A stretch of 40,326 nt of DNA from Gammaproteobacteria bacterium (GTDB taxonomy: Bacteria > Pseudomonadota > Gammaproteobacteria > Eutrophobiales > Eutrophobiaceae), in contig JACORW010000021.1 of the NCBI GenBank assembly GCA_016179185.1, positions 1 to 40,326 of the forward strand. The letters are read 5' to 3'. Shown one piece after another: positions 1 through 8,911 of the stretch (its first letter is position 1; each line of letters opens with the position of its first letter). The position numbers and the translations under genes are program-made. Under the pieces are notes generated by a model. That model searched no databases. It was given only the letters and a program-made list of their open reading frames with translations, and had not been told where the DNA came from.

Positions 1-8
1 CCCGTGCC

Positions 9-713
9 ATGGGTGAGGTGTTCCAGTCCCTCCGGCTGGCACTGGAACTGGTGCTCTCCGCCGACCCGGATCTGGCGGAGATTGTCCTGCTTTCGCTGGG
101 GATCAGCACCAGCGCCGTGCTGCTGGCTGCCCTCGTTGCATTGCCGCTGGGCGCGGCGCTGGCGGTCAGCCGCTTCCCCGGGCAACGCGTCATCGTCGTT
201 TTGCTGAACGCGCTGATGGGCCTGCCGCCGGTGGTGGTCGGGCTCGTGGTCTATCTGCTGCTGTCCCGTTCCGGACCGTTCGGGGAATGGGGACTGCTGT
301 TCACGCCCGCGGCGATGGTCATGGCCCAGACCATCCTCGTGATACCGATCATCTGCGCCCTGTCGCGGCAGACCGTGGAAGACTTGTGGGGCGAGTATTC
401 CGAGCAATTGCGTTCCCTCGGGGCGGGGCGCCTCGCCATTGTTCTGACGCTGCTGTGGGAGGGACGTTTCAGCCTGCTGACGGCCATCCTGGCAGGGTTC
501 GGCCGGGCTGTGGCGGAGGTCGGCGCGGTGCTGATGGTGGGCGGCAACATCGCCCATTACACGCGCGTCATGACCACAACCATTGCGCTGGAGACCGCCC
601 GCGGCGATCTGACGCTGGCGCTGGCGCTGGGGATCATCCTGATCTCCGTCGTGCTGGTGATCAATGCCGGGGCGTACCTGAGCCGTGAATATGCGCAGCG
701 CGCCGGCAAGTGA
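9..713 (+). CDS. tupB: Tungstate ABC transporter permease (TupB-type)
   Basis: Inner-membrane permease of a metalate importer, 234 aa. About five hydrophobic segments are visible (approximately residues 22-48, 60-85, 95-118, 155-178 and 200-225). The cytoplasmic loop EYSEQLRSLGAG at about 135-146 is the EAA-type coupling motif that contacts the ATPase. It lies directly upstream of an overlapping ATPase gene and a TupA-like binding protein, which argues for tungstate rather than sulfate or molybdate. The order B-C-A differs from the common A-B-C. The start is the ATG 8 bases from the window edge, so any upstream promoter is out of view. The general permease assignment is firm; substrate choice rests on the neighbours. 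Confidence 0.88.
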   Translation: MGEVFQSLRLALELVLSADPDLAEIVLLSLGISTSAVLLAALVALPLGAALAVSRFPGQRVIVVLLNALMGLPPVVVGLVVYLLLSRSGPFGEWGLLFTPAAMVMAQTILVIPIICALSRQTVEDLWGEYSEQLRSLGAGRLAIVLTLLWEGRFSLLTAILAGFGRAVAEVGAVLMVGGNIAHYTRVMTTTIALETARGDLTLALALGIILISVVLVINAGAYLSREYAQRAGK

Positions 714-1479
714 CACGGGTGGCGCTGCGGGCGCGGACTTCACGTCCGCCGCGGATCCGGTGACCGGGATCCTGCCGCTCAAGCTGGAGAAAGTAGGCCT
801 CGACCTTCCCGGCCATGTCAATGCATTGCGGGATGTATCACTGACCCTGGAGCGCGACGGCCTGTGTGTCGTGCTCGGTCCCAACGGGGCCGGCAAGACT
901 TTGCTGCTCAAGATCTGCCATGGCCTGTTGCGCGCCGACCGCGGCTCGGTGCGCTGGTCCGGCGGAACCGGGGACGGAGTCCGCCGCGGACAGGCGATGG
1001 TGTTGCAACGCCCGGTGCTGTTGCGGCGCAGCGTGCGGGGAAACGTGGAGTATGCGCTGCGGCTTCAGGGCATTGGCGGCACGGAACGGATCCGTCGCAG
1101 CGGTTCCGCGCTGGCCCTCGCCAGGCTGGAACATGTCGCGCAACGTCCGGCCCGGTCCCTGTCCGGCGGGGAACAACAGCGTGTCGCGCTGGCCCGCGCC
1201 TGGGCAACGCAGCCCGAGGTCCTGTTTCTGGATGAACCCTCGACCCATCTGGATCCCATTGCCGCGCGGGACGTGGAACGAATGATCGCGGACATCCGCG
1301 CGGCCGGTACCACCATTGTCATGACCACCCACGATCTCGGACAGGCGCACCGCCTCGCGGACCGGATCCTGTTTCTGCATCGCGGGCGGCTGCTGGAACA
1401 ACAGCCGGCCGCGGAATTCTTCCGCCGGCAGCAGAGCCCCGAGGCGCGCGCTTTTTTGCAGGGTGAATTGCTCGGGTGA
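691..1479 (+). CDS. tupC: Tungstate ABC transporter ATP-binding protein (TupC-type)
   Basis: Cytoplasmic ATPase of the importer. Walker A is GPNGAGKT, the ABC signature LSGGEQQR, Walker B VLFLDEPS and the switch histidine lies in TTHD, all in normal order. The length, about 262 aa, is typical of short metalate ATPases that lack the C-terminal TOBE domain of ModC. The gene overlaps the end of tupB by about 20 bases, so the two are translationally coupled. A GTG at 685 in the same frame is an alternative start; the ATG at 691 was chosen because it is a stronger start codon. About 20 poorly conserved residues precede the ABC domain. Confidence 0.87.
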   Translation: MRSAPASDTGGAAGADFTSAADPVTGILPLKLEKVGLDLPGHVNALRDVSLTLERDGLCVVLGPNGAGKTLLLKICHGLLRADRGSVRWSGGTGDGVRRGQAMVLQRPVLLRRSVRGNVEYALRLQGIGGTERIRRSGSALALARLEHVAQRPARSLSGGEQQRVALARAWATQPEVLFLDEPSTHLDPIAARDVERMIADIRAAGTTIVMTTHDLGQAHRLADRILFLHRGRLLEQQPAAEFFRRQQSPEARAFLQGELLG

Positions 1480-1539
1480 CCAATGCCTAAGTCTTGCCGA
1501 CGAAACTTTCTTGATCATCGGGGGATACGAGGGACAGCC

Positions 1540-2376
1540 ATGCAGCCTTTGCGAGGGGTTCTGCTGTTCGTCGCACTGGCGCTTTGTTGCGGTCCGGGCG
1601 CAGCCCACGCCGCGGACGCCGGCGCGTATATCACGCTGGCGTCAACAACTTCGACGCAGGCCTCGGGATTTTTCGACTATTTCCTGCCCGGATTCAGGGA
1701 CAGGACCGGGATCGAAGTGCGCGTCATCGCGGTCGGCACGGGCCAGGCACTCAAGCTCGGCGAGAATGGCGATGCGGATGTGCTGCTGGTGCATGACCGG
1801 GCAGGGGAGATGAAATTCGTCAGGCAGGGGTACGGCGTGGACCGGCGCGAGGTGATGTACAACGATTTCATCCTGGTCGGCCCCCAATCGGACCCGGCCG
1901 GGATCGCCGGTTCAACGGATGCCGTGGACGCGGTCGGAACGATTGCGGCGGCCGGGGCCCCGTTCGTTTCCCGCGCAGATGACAGCGGCACGCATCGCGC
2001 CGAATTGCGGCTGTGGGACGAGGCGCGGGTAAACGTGCGCGCAGTCTCCGGCACCTGGTACAAGGAGCTCGGTGCCGGGATGGGCGCCACGCTGAACACG
2101 GCGGCCGGGCTGGGTGCGTACACCATGACGGATCGGGCCACGTGGCTGAGTTTCAGGAACCGCGCGGACCTTGTGCTGCACACGCAGGGCGACCGGCGCC
2201 TCTTCAACCAGTACGCGACGATCCTGGTGAATCCGGGGCGCCACAAGCACGTAAAGGCTGCCGAAGCACGGGCATTCATGGATTACCTGGTATCGGCGGA
2301 GGGACAACGGGCCATCGGCGCGTACCGGATCGGCGGCGAGGCACTTTTCTTCCCCAATGCTGGCGGGCGGCAGTAA
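1540..2376 (+). CDS. tupA: Tungstate-binding periplasmic protein (TupA-type)
   Basis: Extracytoplasmic binding protein, 278 aa. The first 24 residues are a signal peptide (MQPLRGVLLF, hydrophobic core, cleavage about AHA/AD). The mature N-terminus carries LASTTSTQASG, the TTST oxyanion-binding signature of TupA/WtpA-like tungstate binders; VGTGQALKLGENGDADVLL and the SRADDSGTH segment also fit the family. An in-frame ATG at 1483 would add 19 charged residues before the signal peptide, so the ATG at 1540, preceded by a GAGGGA-like ribosome site, was preferred. It lies 60 bases after tupC in the same operon. It should capture tungstate (possibly molybdate) for TupBC. Confidence 0.87.
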   Translation: MQPLRGVLLFVALALCCGPGAAHAADAGAYITLASTTSTQASGFFDYFLPGFRDRTGIEVRVIAVGTGQALKLGENGDADVLLVHDRAGEMKFVRQGYGVDRREVMYNDFILVGPQSDPAGIAGSTDAVDAVGTIAAAGAPFVSRADDSGTHRAELRLWDEARVNVRAVSGTWYKELGAGMGATLNTAAGLGAYTMTDRATWLSFRNRADLVLHTQGDRRLFNQYATILVNPGRHKHVKAAEARAFMDYLVSAEGQRAIGAYRIGGEALFFPNAGGRQ

Positions 2377-2408
2377 TCGCGCGGCGACAGTCGAAAATAC
2401 AACCGGCC

Positions 2409-3512
2409 ATGGAGATCCAGCTCGACCTCAACTGGCAACTGGGCCAGGGGCATCCTGAGCGCCTGGAATCGGAGTTGTTCGCGCTGCTCAGCACCATCAA
2501 GGAGCGCGGGTCATTGCAGGTGGCGGCGCGGGAGAACGGCGTGTCCTACCGCCACGCCTGGGGACTGATGCAAAAATGGAAAGCGCTGCTCGGGCAACCG
2601 TTGGCGCGTCTGGAGCGCGGCCGCGGTGCGACACTGACGCCCATGGGTGAAAAGTTGCTGTGGGGACAGCGTCGCATCAGCGCGCGCCTCGCGCCGGAGC
2701 TGGACAGCCTGGCGTCCGAACTGGCCACCGAACTGCACGGTCTGGTGCATCGCAGCCCGGTGCCGCCGCTGCGGATATTTGCCAGCCATGGCTTGGCGAT
2801 GCCGCTGCTGCGTGACCTGCTGCAGTCCCGAACCGGCATCTGCGTGGACCTGCAGTTTCGCGGGAGTCTGGACAGCCTGCGCCTGTTCGGCGCCGGCAAA
2901 TGCGACCTGGCCGGGTTCCACCTGCCCGAAGGCGCCTTGGGTGTGCGGCTCGCGCCGAAATTTACCCGCCTTCTGAATCCCCGCACCGATGAACTGATCA
3001 AGGTGGTACGCCGGCGTCAGGGTCTCGTTACCGCGGCCGGGAATCCCGTGAACATCGGCCGGGTGGAGGATCTGACGCGGGCCGGGGTCCGGTTCATCAA
3101 CCGCCAGCCCGGCTCCGGCACACGGCTGTTGCTGGACCTGCTGCTGGAGGACGCCGGCATCGAGCCGCAGCGCATCCAGGGCTATGGCAATGAGGAGTTC
3201 ACCCATCTCGCCGTGGCCGCCATGGTGGCATCCGGCGCCGCCGACGCCGGGATTGCCATTGAGCCCGCCGCGCGCCAGTTCGGACTCCATTTCCAGCCGG
3301 TCGCAGACGAGGGCTACTGGCTGGCGGGACGCCGGACGGAACGGGGCGGGGTGGCGCAAGCGGAACTGCTGACAGTGCTCCGCAGCCCGGAATTTCGCCG
3401 CGCCGTGTCGGATCTGCAAGGCTACGATGCCGGACCCGCGGGTGAATTGCATTCCATAAGTGAGGTTTTTCCACCACAATCCGGCGCCGCCCGTCCTCCC
3501 CGCCGGCCCTGA
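2409..3512 (+). CDS. ModE-like HTH regulator with PBP-like sensor domain
   Basis: Predicted metalate-responsive transcription factor, 367 aa. Residues about 18-85 form a ModE/LysR-type winged helix (LFALLSTIKERGSLQVAA, then SYRHAWGLMQKW, ending TLTPMGEKLL). The rest resembles the PBP-like domain family PF12727 related to molybdate-binding proteins: NRQPGSGTRLLLDLLLEDAG and DAGIAIEPAARQFGL are typical. The start is the ATG at 2409; the open frame continues upstream through tupA without homology. It follows tupA by 32 bases, so a role as the local tungstate/molybdate sensor is likely (inference). No transmembrane segment is seen, so it acts in the cytoplasm. Confidence 0.8.
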   Translation: MEIQLDLNWQLGQGHPERLESELFALLSTIKERGSLQVAARENGVSYRHAWGLMQKWKALLGQPLARLERGRGATLTPMGEKLLWGQRRISARLAPELDSLASELATELHGLVHRSPVPPLRIFASHGLAMPLLRDLLQSRTGICVDLQFRGSLDSLRLFGAGKCDLAGFHLPEGALGVRLAPKFTRLLNPRTDELIKVVRRRQGLVTAAGNPVNIGRVEDLTRAGVRFINRQPGSGTRLLLDLLLEDAGIEPQRIQGYGNEEFTHLAVAAMVASGAADAGIAIEPAARQFGLHFQPVADEGYWLAGRRTERGGVAQAELLTVLRSPEFRRAVSDLQGYDAGPAGELHSISEVFPPQSGAARPPRRP

Positions 3513-3521
3513 CCTTCCCAT

Positions 3522-3570
3522 GGGGTCTGACCCCGGGTTTCCAGGGTCAGTCCCCGGATCGGGGCTGCTG
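3522..3570. repeat. REP-like palindromic element before miaB
   Basis: The spacer between the regulator and miaB holds a perfect palindrome GGGGTC-T-GACCCC at 3522-3534. After a short linker comes a second, imperfect copy (GGGTCAGTCCCC, about 3544-3555) and then CCGG/GGGG runs. Paired GGGGTC/GACCCC palindromes of this kind are typical of intergenic REP-like repeats; the same stem could also act as a weak transcription terminator for the tup operon, though no T-tract follows. Whether it recurs in the genome cannot be seen here. Confidence 0.45.
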
Positions 3571-3625
3571 GTAATGCCGGCATAGACCGTGTAAGTTACC
3601 CATCCCTTTGAATGCACGGGCTTTT

Positions 3626-4969
3626 ATGCAAAAGCGCCTGTATATCAAGACCTTCGGATGCCAGATGAATGAGTATGACTCCGGCAAGATGCGCGCCGTG
3701 CTGGAGGCGTCCCATGGCATGGCCGTGACGGATGACCCGGCCGCGGCCGATGTGCTGCTGTTCAATACCTGTTCCATCCGCGAGAAGGCGACCGACAAGC
3801 TGTTTTCCGAATTGGGCCGCTGGCGTGCCCATAAAGAGCGCAATCCGGGGATGGTGATAGGCGTCGGCGGCTGTGTCGCGAGCCAGGAGGGAGCGGCGAT
3901 CCTCGCGCGCGCACCGTTCGTGGACCTGGTGTTCGGGCCACAGACGTTGCACCGGCTTCCGGCCATGTATGAACAGGTGCTGCGGGACGGCAAACCCCAG
4001 GTGGATGTCTCCTTTCCCGAAATCGAAAAATTCGACCGGCTGCCTGAACCCCGTGCCGAGGGTCCGACGGCATTCGTTTCCGTGATGGAGGGGTGCAGCA
4101 GGTACTGCACGTTTTGCGTTGTCCCCTACACCCGCGGCGAGGAGGTCAGCCGCCCGCTGGACGATGTCCTCACGGAGATCCAGCAACTGGCGGGCCAGGG
4201 CGTGCGGGAAGTCACCCTCCTGGGGCAAAACGTCAACGCCTACCGGGGCGCCCGCCATGAGGGAGGATGCGCGGACCTCGCGCGGCTCATTGATCTGGTC
4301 GCCGCCATGGAAGGCATCGAACGCATACGTTACACAACCTCGCATCCCGTGGAATTCTCCGATCGGCTCATTGCCGCCCATGGACGGGTCCGGAAACTGG
4401 CGGCGCACCTGCACCTGCCGGTGCAGTGCGGCTCGGATCGCATCCTCGGCCTGATGAAACGCGGCCACACCGCGCTCGAATACCGGGCAAAAATCCGCAA
4501 GGTGCGCAGGGCGCGGCCGGGTATCAGCATTACCTCGGACTTCATTGTCGGGTTTCCCGGCGAGACCGCAGCCGATTTCGAGCAGACCATGGACCTGATC
4601 CAGGACATCGGCTTCGATCATTCCTTCAGTTTCATATACAGCCCGCGGCCCGGAACCCCCGCGGCCTCATTTCCTGACGAGACGCCGCCGGAGGCGAAAC
4701 TGGAGCGGTTGCATCGCCTGCAGGAACGGATCAATGCCCAGGCTGCGGCCATCAGCGCCGGCATGGTGGGCCGGGTGGAGCGCGTCCTCGTCGAGGGCCC
4801 TTCCCGGCGCGATCCCGGAGAATTGTGCGGGCGGACGGAAAACAACCGCGTGATCAATTTCCCCCGGGACAGGCACGCGGCCGGGCAGTTCGTGGACCTG
4901 CTGGTCACCGAAGCGTTGTCCAATTCGCTCCGCGGCATTCAGGCCCGACGGCTGCGCCGGGCCGGCTGA
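3626..4969 (+). CDS. miaB: tRNA-2-methylthio-N6-dimethylallyladenosine synthase MiaB
   Basis: Radical SAM methylthiotransferase that thiomethylates i6A37 in tRNAs reading UNN codons, 447 aa. The N-terminal UPF0004 domain carries the auxiliary-cluster cysteines C12 ([12 protein letters not shown]), C49 (NTCSIRE) and C83 (GGCVAS). The radical SAM motif CSRYCTFC supplies C157, C161 and C164. A TRAM domain occupies roughly 380-447. The NEYDS signature separates MiaB from MtaB and RimO. The start is the ATG at 3626; an in-frame TTG at 3608 would add six residues and is less likely. It opens the conserved miaB-phoH-ybeY-corC-lnt cluster. Confidence 0.96.
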   Translation: MQKRLYIKTFGCQMNEYDSGKMRAVLEASHGMAVTDDPAAADVLLFNTCSIREKATDKLFSELGRWRAHKERNPGMVIGVGGCVASQEGAAILARAPFVDLVFGPQTLHRLPAMYEQVLRDGKPQVDVSFPEIEKFDRLPEPRAEGPTAFVSVMEGCSRYCTFCVVPYTRGEEVSRPLDDVLTEIQQLAGQGVREVTLLGQNVNAYRGARHEGGCADLARLIDLVAAMEGIERIRYTTSHPVEFSDRLIAAHGRVRKLAAHLHLPVQCGSDRILGLMKRGHTALEYRAKIRKVRRARPGISITSDFIVGFPGETAADFEQTMDLIQDIGFDHSFSFIYSPRPGTPAASFPDETPPEAKLERLHRLQERINAQAAAISAGMVGRVERVLVEGPSRRDPGELCGRTENNRVINFPRDRHAAGQFVDLLVTEALSNSLRGIQARRLRRAG

Positions 4970-4972
4970 GCC

Positions 4973-5974
4973 TTGGCCGCCGCGCGCGACAAGATCCATC
5001 CGGCCGCGGTCGAGGTGGAACTCGAGCCGGTCAGTCATGACCGGCTGGCAAACCTGTGCGGTCCGCTGGATGAGCACCTGCGCCAGATTGAACGCAATCT
5101 CGGTGTCGAGATCAACAATCGCGGCAACCGGTTCCGGGTCATAGGCACCGCCGGAATTGTGGACGTGGCGGGCCGGGCGTTGCGGGATCTGTACGCGGCC
5201 ACGACTAACGACCTGCTGAACGCTGAAAAAGTGCATGCCCTGCTGGAATCGCTGCACACGGATACCGCCACGATCGAGGCCATCGCCTCTGAACGCACCA
5301 TCCAGACCCGGCGCGGAAAGGTCCGGGGCCGCAGCCCGAACCAGCGGCTGTATCTGGAAAACATCCAGACCCATGGCATCAGTTTCGGCATCGGGCCCGC
5401 CGGAACCGGAAAGACCTACCTGGCGGTGGCCTGCGCCGTGGCAGCCCTGGAGCAGGATCGGGCGCGCCGCATCGTGCTGGTGCGTCCGGCGGTCGAGGCG
5501 GGAGAGAAGCTGGGATTTCTGCCCGGGGACATCGTGCAGAAAGTGGATCCCTATCTGCGCCCGCTGTATGACGCCCTGTACGAGATGCTCGGATTCGAGC
5601 CGGTCGCGAGCCTGATGGAACGCAGCGTCATCGAGGTGGCGCCGCTGGCGTTCATGCGCGGCCGGACGCTGAACGATTCCTTTGTGATCCTGGATGAGGC
5701 GCAGAACACCACCGTGGAGCAGATGAAGATGTTTCTCACACGCATCGGCTTCGGCTCGATCGCGGTGATAACTGGCGACATCACGCAGGTGGACCTCCCG
5801 CAGGGCCGGAGATCCGGCCTGCGGCATGTGATCGACGTCCTCAGCGAGGAGGAGGGGATCAGCTTCACATTTTTCACCGCCGCCGACGTAGTGCGCCATC
5901 CACTGGTTGCGCGGATCCTGAATGCATACGAACGGCATGAAAAGAAATCCGACTATCCGCGCGAAAAAGACTGA
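4973..5974 (+). CDS. ybeZ: PhoH-family ATPase (YbeZ)
   Basis: Cytoplasmic PhoH-like NTPase, 333 aa, thought to work with YbeY in RNA/ribosome maturation. The KH-like N-terminal part (about 25-110, with LANLCGPLDEHLRQIERNLG) is followed by the ATPase domain: Walker A GPAGTGKT at 141-148, RPAVEAGEKLGFLPGD at 171-186 and Walker B FVILDEAQN from 237. The best start is TTG at 4973, three bases after the miaB stop: there is no early ATG, and the N-terminal ELEPV...RLANLCG region lies where the family has it. Translational coupling to miaB would offset the poor start codon. Confidence 0.93.
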   Translation: MAAARDKIHPAAVEVELEPVSHDRLANLCGPLDEHLRQIERNLGVEINNRGNRFRVIGTAGIVDVAGRALRDLYAATTNDLLNAEKVHALLESLHTDTATIEAIASERTIQTRRGKVRGRSPNQRLYLENIQTHGISFGIGPAGTGKTYLAVACAVAALEQDRARRIVLVRPAVEAGEKLGFLPGDIVQKVDPYLRPLYDALYEMLGFEPVASLMERSVIEVAPLAFMRGRTLNDSFVILDEAQNTTVEQMKMFLTRIGFGSIAVITGDITQVDLPQGRRSGLRHVIDVLSEEEGISFTFFTAADVVRHPLVARILNAYERHEKKSDYPREKD

Positions 5975-5981
5975 GCCGGTC

Positions 5982-6473
5982 ATGATTGTGAATGTGCAGG
6001 TCGCAACCCGCGCCGGCAGGATCCCCGGCGCGCGCCGCATCCGCCGCTGGGCACGGGCTGCGTTGTCGGCCCGCAAGGCCGCTGCCGAGGTCACGGTGCG
6101 CATTGTCGGGGAGCGTGAAGGCCGGCTGCTGAATCAGCGCTGGCGCGGGCGGCCCAATGCCGCCAATGTCCTGTCGTTTCCCTCCGGAAATCCGCCATCG
6201 AACACGCGCACACTGGGAGACATCGCCGTGTGCGCCCCGGTGGTGGCCCGCGAAGCCAGGGCGCAGGGCAAGGTCCCCGCGGCGCATTGGGCGCATCTGG
6301 TCATTCACGGCGTGCTGCACCTGCTGGGCCATGCGCATGAACAGAGGCGTGACGCGGCGGCGATGGAGGCGCTGGAAATCCGCATCCTGGCCGGGCTCGG
6401 CTTTGCGAACCCCTACCAGGTTGCTGAAGAAGCCCCTCCCGGGCTTATTCACAACGCTGCGGCGGGAACATGA
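5982..6473 (+). CDS. ybeY: Endoribonuclease YbeY
   Basis: Single-strand RNA endonuclease/rRNA maturation factor, 163 aa. The zinc site H3XH5XH is visible as HGVLHLLGHAH (H109, H113, H119). The residue before the third histidine is Ala rather than the usual Asp, a mild variation. NVLSFPSG and LGDIAVCAPVV are further family blocks. The open frame extends 20 codons upstream inside phoH, but the ATG at 5982, seven bases after the phoH stop, gives the usual family length. The last 15-20 residues form a nonconserved tail. The gene overlaps the corC start by ATGA. Confidence 0.93.
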   Translation: MIVNVQVATRAGRIPGARRIRRWARAALSARKAAAEVTVRIVGEREGRLLNQRWRGRPNAANVLSFPSGNPPSNTRTLGDIAVCAPVVAREARAQGKVPAAHWAHLVIHGVLHLLGHAHEQRRDAAAMEALEIRILAGLGFANPYQVAEEAPPGLIHNAAAGT

Positions 6474-7321
6474 CCGGCGAACGCGACACGGCTGAATTGT
6501 CGGGCTGGCTGCACCGGCTGCTGGGCCTGTTCTCCCGCGAACCCCAGGATCGGCAGGGGCTCATCGAGATCCTGCGCAATTCGGAGCACCGCAATCTGCT
6601 TGATCCGGACGTGCTGCTGATCCTGGAGGGGGCGCTGCATGTCTCGGACCTTCAGGTCCGCGACATCATGGTGCCGCGCGTGCGCATGGATATGGTGCAG
6701 GAAGATGCGACTCCGCAGGAGATTATCCGCGTCGTCGTGGAGTCCGGCCATTCCCGGTTTCCCGTGATCGGTAACGACGCCGGCGACGTGCTCGGCATCC
6801 TGCTGGCCAAGGACCTGCTGGCGTGCTTCAGCGACAAGGGCATTGAGAACTTCGACATCAAGGACGTGATGCGGCCGGCCGTTTTCATCCCGGAAAGCAA
6901 GCGGCTGAATATTCTGCTGCGCGAATTCCGCGCCTCGCGTACACACATGGCGGTGGTCGTGGACGAATACGGCGTGGCCGGAGTGGTCACGATTGAGGAT
7001 GTCATCGAAGAGATCGTAGGCGACATCGCGGACGAGCATGATCTGGACGAGGAGGAAAAAATCCGGCAGCACGGGCCCAATCGCTACACGGTCCAGGCAA
7101 TCACGCCGATCGCCGAGTTCAACGAGTTTTTCCGCACCAGCCTAGATGCCGAGGGATATGACACCATAGGCGGCCTGATCGTCAACGCGTTCGGCCACGT
7201 CCCGGCACGGGGCGAAAGAATCGAGTTGCACGGATTCAACGTGCGCATCCTGCGCGCCGACAAGCGCCGCGTGCTGCTGCTGCGTTTCGAGCGCGCGGAA
7301 AAACCCGAACCGGATGGATAA
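6470..7321 (+). CDS. corC: CorC/HlyC family CBS-domain protein (YbeX)
   Basis: Cytosolic CBS-pair protein of the CorC family, 283 aa, linked to Mg/Co resistance and, in enterobacteria, to ribosome maturation as YbeX. The first CBS domain starts near residue 65 (VRDIMVPRVRMDMV); the second includes VVDEYGVAGVVTIEDVIEEIVGDI at about 163-186. The C-terminal CorC_HlyC domain (about 200-278) has DTIGGLIVNAFGHVP. No transmembrane domain is present, so this is the short CorC form. The start overlaps the ybeY stop (ATGA) and the end overlaps lnt by eight bases, so translation is probably coupled through the operon. Confidence 0.94.
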   Translation: MTGERDTAELSGWLHRLLGLFSREPQDRQGLIEILRNSEHRNLLDPDVLLILEGALHVSDLQVRDIMVPRVRMDMVQEDATPQEIIRVVVESGHSRFPVIGNDAGDVLGILLAKDLLACFSDKGIENFDIKDVMRPAVFIPESKRLNILLREFRASRTHMAVVVDEYGVAGVVTIEDVIEEIVGDIADEHDLDEEEKIRQHGPNRYTVQAITPIAEFNEFFRTSLDAEGYDTIGGLIVNAFGHVPARGERIELHGFNVRILRADKRRVLLLRFERAEKPEPDG

Positions 7322-8903
7322 CAACCCGGCGCAAAAGTCCGTCGCCCCCGGGCTTTTGCCTCGCGCTGCAGAACGCCTCGCCTCGGGCGGGCTTGGCCGC
7401 AGGATCCTGCCCGGCATTGCCGCCACCGGCGCCGGCGGTGCCTGCGCGCTGGCCTTCGCTCCTTATGAGTTGCATCCCCTGGCGCCGCTCGCGCTACTGG
7501 TGCTGTTCCGGCTTTGGAAAGCGGCAACCCGCGTCCAGGCATTCCGGCTCGGTTATCTGTTCGGGATCGGGCTGTTCGGCACCGGCGTCAGCTGGCTGCA
7601 CATCAGCATCAATCTGTTTGGCGGCCTGGGGCTGCTCGCATCCGCAGGGGTTACCTTCATCCTGATAGCGTACCTCGCGCTGTTCCCCGCATTGGCCGGA
7701 TATGCCGCACGTTTCGACCCGGCGCCCGCCCCGGTCTTGATCACGGTACTGGTCTGGCCGGCGATCTGGGTACTCACGGAATGGGCGCGCGCCTGGCTGC
7801 TCACGGGATTCCCGTGGCTGCTGCTTGGTTACAGCCAGACTGATTCGCCGCTCGGATCGCTGGCCCCGCTGGTCGGTGTGCTTGGCATCAGTTGGGCGAC
7901 AGCCGTGACCGCCGGACTGCTGCTGATGTTCATTCATTCGGCGCACCGGGAGCGTACCCGGTGCGGTGCGGCCCTGCTCGTGCTGTTCGCAGGTTCCTGG
8001 CTGGTCGGAAGCGCGCAATGGGCCGGGAGCGCCGGCACAGTGCGCAGCGTGGCGCTGATCCAGGGCGCCGTACCATTGACGGTGAGATGGCGTCCGGAAC
8101 TCCTGGCGCGGTCCGTTGACCGGTACGTGGGCCTGACCGGACCGCATTGGAAGAAAAATATCATTGTGTGGCCGGAAACCGCGATCCCCGCGTTTTCCCA
8201 TCAGGTTCCCGAACTGCTGCGGCACCTGACCGCGGAGGCAATTCGCCACGGCAGCGACCTGTACGCCGGATTTCCTTCGCTGGAACCGGACAGCGGGCGC
8301 TATTTCAACGGCCTGCTGTTGCTGGGCGCCGAGCCGCAGGCATATAACAAGCGGCACCTGGTGCCGTTCGGCGAATTCACCCCGCTTGCGCCCCTGTTCC
8401 GCGGCTTTGCGGAACTCCTCGATATTCCACTGTCGAACTTCAGTCCCGGGCAGCAGGCGCAACCGCTGCTGCGCGGCAATCACGGACCGAGCGGCGTGTC
8501 CATTTGCTATGAGGACGCCTTCGGCGATGAAGTCATCGAGGCGCTGCCCGCGGCGGAATTTCTGATCAATGTCAGCAACGACGGCTGGTTTGGCGATTCG
8601 GCGGCGCCGCACCAGCACCTGCAAATGGCGCGCATGCGCGCGCGCGAAACCGGGCGCTATATGCTGCGTGCAACGAATTCAGGCGTCAGCGCGATCATCG
8701 CTCCGGACGGCAGCGTCGTCGCGAGGGGGCCCCAGTTCGAGCCCCATGTGCTTACCGGAACCATCACGCTGTTCACCGGGCTCACGCCCTATGCCAGGTT
8801 CGGAAACTGGCCGGTGATTCTGACTTCCGCCGCCGTCGTGTTCATCTTTGTTCTCGGACTCCGGACCAAAAAGGCGGAATCGGCCGGCTGGCCTGGTCGC
8901 TGA
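7314..8903 (+). CDS. lnt: Apolipoprotein N-acyltransferase
   Basis: Inner-membrane enzyme that adds the third acyl chain to the N-terminal cysteine of lipoproteins before Lol export, 529 aa. The N-terminal 235 residues hold about six hydrophobic segments. The C-terminal nitrilase-like domain has the catalytic triad E288 (VWPETAIPAF), K347 (YNKRHLVPFGE) and C398 (VSICYED). SNDGWFGDSAAPHQHLQMARMR and TNSGVSAIIAPDG are typical Lnt blocks. It closes the miaB-lnt operon and converges on hemE with only eight bases between stop codons; no terminator hairpin fits in that gap. Confidence 0.95.
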   Translation: MDNNPAQKSVAPGLLPRAAERLASGGLGRRILPGIAATGAGGACALAFAPYELHPLAPLALLVLFRLWKAATRVQAFRLGYLFGIGLFGTGVSWLHISINLFGGLGLLASAGVTFILIAYLALFPALAGYAARFDPAPAPVLITVLVWPAIWVLTEWARAWLLTGFPWLLLGYSQTDSPLGSLAPLVGVLGISWATAVTAGLLLMFIHSAHRERTRCGAALLVLFAGSWLVGSAQWAGSAGTVRSVALIQGAVPLTVRWRPELLARSVDRYVGLTGPHWKKNIIVWPETAIPAFSHQVPELLRHLTAEAIRHGSDLYAGFPSLEPDSGRYFNGLLLLGAEPQAYNKRHLVPFGEFTPLAPLFRGFAELLDIPLSNFSPGQQAQPLLRGNHGPSGVSICYEDAFGDEVIEALPAAEFLINVSNDGWFGDSAAPHQHLQMARMRARETGRYMLRATNSGVSAIIAPDGSVVARGPQFEPHVLTGTITLFTGLTPYARFGNWPVILTSAAVVFIFVLGLRTKKAESAGWPGR

Positions 8904-8911
8904 AAAACAGA

